Assembly: GCF_017377395.1 (NCBI RefSeq) | Contig: NZ_CP061800.1 | Location: 1,984,001 to 2,048,000, forward strand | Length of the DNA stretch: 64,000 nt | Source: Desulfonema magnum | GTDB taxonomy: Bacteria > Desulfobacterota > Desulfobacteria > Desulfobacterales > 4be13 | Reading direction: 5' to 3' | Shown: in pieces, positions 61,944 to 64,000 of the stretch | Layout: each line of letters begins with the position of its first letter | Numbering within the stretch: the stretch's first letter is position 1 | Position numbers and translations under genes: made by a program | The notes under the pieces: generated by a model | Databases searched by the model: none | What the model was told of the DNA's origin: nothing | Seen by the model: only the letters and a program-made list of their open reading frames with translations

Positions 61944-64000
61944 ATGATTAAGATCAAGGGGCTTACGGACCAGCAAGTCGAAGAATCAAGGCGTAAGCAC
62001 GGCACAAATCAGCTCACGGTTCAGGAAGTGGAAACCTTCTGGGACAAACTCATGGATAATCTTAAAGATCCCATGATCGTTATCCTTGTGGTTGCACTCG
62101 TGGTTGTGATTGTGCTTGCAATTCTCGGTTTTACCGAATGGTATGAGGGGGTCGGAATCGCAGTGGCAGTGGCGTTGGCAACGCTCGTTTCCACCGCTTC
62201 CGAGTTTAAGAATGAACAGACCTTCCAAAAACTCCAGGAAGAGGCTTCAAGGATATTTATCAATGTCTTTCGTGGTGCGGAACTGAGGCTTATCGGAATT
62301 GCTGATATTGTTGCCGAAGACAAAGTGTTTCTGCAGCCAGGGGATAAAATCCCGGCTGATGGAAAACTGATCCAGGGAAAAATCAAGGTCAACCAGGCAA
62401 TGCTCACCGGAGAGCCTGAAGCAGTTACCAAAACCCCCGGGGATACAGATGATACAAATCTGGAAAATCCCCATGTGGTGTATCGCGGCACCATTGTCGA
62501 AGACGGTGAGGCAGTCATGGAAGTTCAGACGGTGGGTGATGAAACCCATTTTGGAAAACTTGCCAAAGACCTGGTGTCTGAAGAAAGACCCGGGCCGCTT
62601 CGTCTGAAACTCGCAAAATTAGCTGATGACATAGCCAAATTCGGCTATATCGGCGCGTCATTTATTGCAGTCGCGTTTATGTTCAAAGTGATCTATATGG
62701 ATCATACCGGAGAGTTCGCACTCTACTTTTCCCAGTGGGGACAGGTGATAAAAGATGTTGTGACCGCACTGATTCTGGCTGTGATCATTATCGTTGTGGC
62801 CGTGCCTGAGGGACTTCCCATGATGATTGCCATCGTGCTGGCGCAGAACATGAAAAAGCTTCTGAAATCAAACGTGCTTGTCCGGCAGCTCCTCGGCATC
62901 GAAACCTCAGGAAGTCTGAACCTGCTTTTCAGTGACAAAACCGGAACCATTACCCAGGGACAGTTGGAAGCAGTGGGCTTTCTTTCGGTAAACGAAGACA
63001 ACGAAGATCATCTGAATACTTATAAAAAATTTGATGAAATGCCCTCAAAACTCAGCCATCTTCTGAACATCTCCTTCAGGGAAAACACCTCCTGTGTTGT
63101 CAATCCCGGGGCAGAGAGGGAAGCTGAACGTATTCTGGGCGGCAATACAACAGAAAGGGCTTTGCTTAAATTTGTCAAAGCTGACAAAAATGGTTATGAC
63201 TCAGACGGACTGGAGATGATTTCCCAGGTTCTTTTTAATTCCACACGAAAATTTTCCGCTTCCCGTCTGAAGATGAAAGACAGCAGTGAAATAAGCTTTG
63301 TAAAAGGGGCTGCGGAAAAGATTCTGGCCCAATGTTCTTTTTATTACGATGCGGACGGAAATATCCAGGAACTGGCTGAAGAGACAAAAGCCTCGCTTTC
63401 GGATCAGATGGATAAAAAAGCAGATGACGGATTTCGGATCATTGCCGCGGCAACCACGGAAAAAGAGGTTGCGGAAGATGAACTGTCAAACAGTCTGGCG
63501 CTGCTGGGCTTCAGCCTGATCCGTGATGATCTGAGAGAAGATTCCAAACCTGCCATTGAAACCCTCCAGGGTGCGGGCATTCATGTGGTCATGCTTACGG
63601 GAGACCGGCACGGCACGGCAAAGGCCATTGCAAAAGATGTGGGACTGAAAACATCTGATGATGACATTGCCATAGAATCTGCGGAAATGGCAAAGCTTTC
63701 TGATGAGGAAGTCAAAAAGATACTTCCGAATCTCAAGGTGGTGTCCAGATGTCTTCCCCAGGATAAAACCCGTCTGGTAAAGCTGGCTCAGGAAATTGGT
63801 CTTGTCGTGGGCATGACCGGTGACGGTGTGAATGACAGTCCGGCCCTGAGCAACGCGGATATCGGTTTTGGTCTGGGAAGCGGCACCGAAGTGGCAAAAG
63901 AAGCATCTGATATTGTCATCCTGGATGATAATATTCATTCCATAGCCAATGCGGTTCATTACGGCAGAACCATTTACAGGTCCGTACAGAAGTTTATCAC
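61944..64000 (+). CDS. calcium-type P-type ATPase (3' partial)
   Basis: About 685 residues are seen; the gene continues beyond the right edge. The ATG at 61944 is chosen because AGGAGG (61931-61936) is 7 nt upstream; the ATG at 61940 stops after three codons. In order: N-terminal cation-ATPase segment (LTDQQVEESRRKHGTN), two membrane helices, actuator domain with MLTGEPEAVTK (TGE dephosphorylation motif), the VPEGLP ion-binding helix near residue 290, phosphorylation motif SDKTGTITQG, nucleotide-binding FVKGAAEKIL, and GMTGDGVNDSPAL near residue 630. The layout is the type IIB calcium pump. It probably exports calcium from the cytoplasm. Confidence 0.93.
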   Translation, partial: MIKIKGLTDQQVEESRRKHGTNQLTVQEVETFWDKLMDNLKDPMIVILVVALVVVIVLAILGFTEWYEGVGIAVAVALATLVSTASEFKNEQTFQKLQEEASRIFINVFRGAELRLIGIADIVAEDKVFLQPGDKIPADGKLIQGKIKVNQAMLTGEPEAVTKTPGDTDDTNLENPHVVYRGTIVEDGEAVMEVQTVGDETHFGKLAKDLVSEERPGPLRLKLAKLADDIAKFGYIGASFIAVAFMFKVIYMDHTGEFALYFSQWGQVIKDVVTALILAVIIIVVAVPEGLPMMIAIVLAQNMKKLLKSNVLVRQLLGIETSGSLNLLFSDKTGTITQGQLEAVGFLSVNEDNEDHLNTYKKFDEMPSKLSHLLNISFRENTSCVVNPGAEREAERILGGNTTERALLKFVKADKNGYDSDGLEMISQVLFNSTRKFSASRLKMKDSSEISFVKGAAEKILAQCSFYYDADGNIQELAEETKASLSDQMDKKADDGFRIIAAATTEKEVAEDELSNSLALLGFSLIRDDLREDSKPAIETLQGAGIHVVMLTGDRHGTAKAIAKDVGLKTSDDDIAIESAEMAKLSDEEVKKILPNLKVVSRCLPQDKTRLVKLAQEIGLVVGMTGDGVNDSPALSNADIGFGLGSGTEVAKEASDIVILDDNIHSIANAVHYGRTIYRSVQKFI

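Overview
The window is 64 kb of bacterial chromosome of intermediate GC content, dense in interspersed repeats. The gene set suggests an anaerobic deltaproteobacterium of the Desulfobacterota (filamentous Desulfobacteraceae-like). The pointers are a CoA-enzyme activase, sigma-54 promoters of the GG-N10-GC type with an NtrC-type activator, many hybrid histidine kinases, and very abundant small palindromic repeats. No rRNA or phylogenetic marker was compared, so the taxonomy is inference.

Layout. 1-1.8 kb: partial BadF/HgdC-type activase, ketopantoate-reductase-like protein and a tandem-ACT protein, all on the minus strand. 1.9-3.1 kb: gene-free, with two copies of a 155-bp MITE. 3.1-7.8 kb: a minus-strand group of N-formylglutamate amidohydrolase-like protein, gamma-glutamyltransferase and an ATP-grasp/M20-like fusion. 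8.2-12.5 kb: about 38 copies of a 66-69 bp hairpin repeat, split by a complete IS4-family element (1,705 bp, 10-bp target duplication). 12.6-15.7 kb: mazEF, then a graveyard of apparent defence genes: a small ORF split by a MITE, a Shedu-like (DUF4263) pseudogene with a nonsense codon and a frameshift, and a SLATT-like pseudogene split by a different MITE. 15.8-22.3 kb: a secreted protein of about 2,143 aa with carboxypeptidase-regulatory-like repeats, BACON-like repeats, a subtilase that appears nested inside a HYDIN/choice-of-anchor-D domain, calcium-binding repeats and a dockerin-like end. 24-36.6 kb: YitT-type membrane protein, zinc-ribbon protein, YeiB-like membrane protein, small acidic exported protein, a methyltransferase/ATP-grasp fusion overlapping an AstE-like deacylase, a chemoreceptor, an NtrC-type regulator, DUF523, purA and tadA. 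tadA lies next to tRNA-Arg(ACG), the tRNA its product edits. 37-46 kb: TonB-dependent receptor, KefB-type antiporter, a 28-aa membrane miniprotein, acetyl-CoA synthetase and a TetR regulator. 46.4-47.5 kb: two tandem arrays. 47.6-60.8 kb: a signalling block with two hybrid kinases, a peptide-binding protein, a lone receiver and two paralogous kinases with NMT1/THI5-like sensor domains. 61.3-64 kb: PaaI thioesterase and a truncated calcium-type P-type ATPase.

The strongest unusual signals are: (1) seven or more families of small non-autonomous elements, several with exact target duplications of 5, 9 or 11 bp, two of which interrupt genes; (2) a 68-bp hairpin array whose unit subtypes look compensatory; (3) two separate loci pairing D-Ala-D-Ala-ligase-like ATP-grasp fusions with amide- or acyl-hydrolases, which may be an uncharacterised peptide or amide metabolism; (4) a G8 tract between a well-placed start codon and the signal segment of one sensor kinase, a candidate phase-variable switch; (5) the nested protease architecture.
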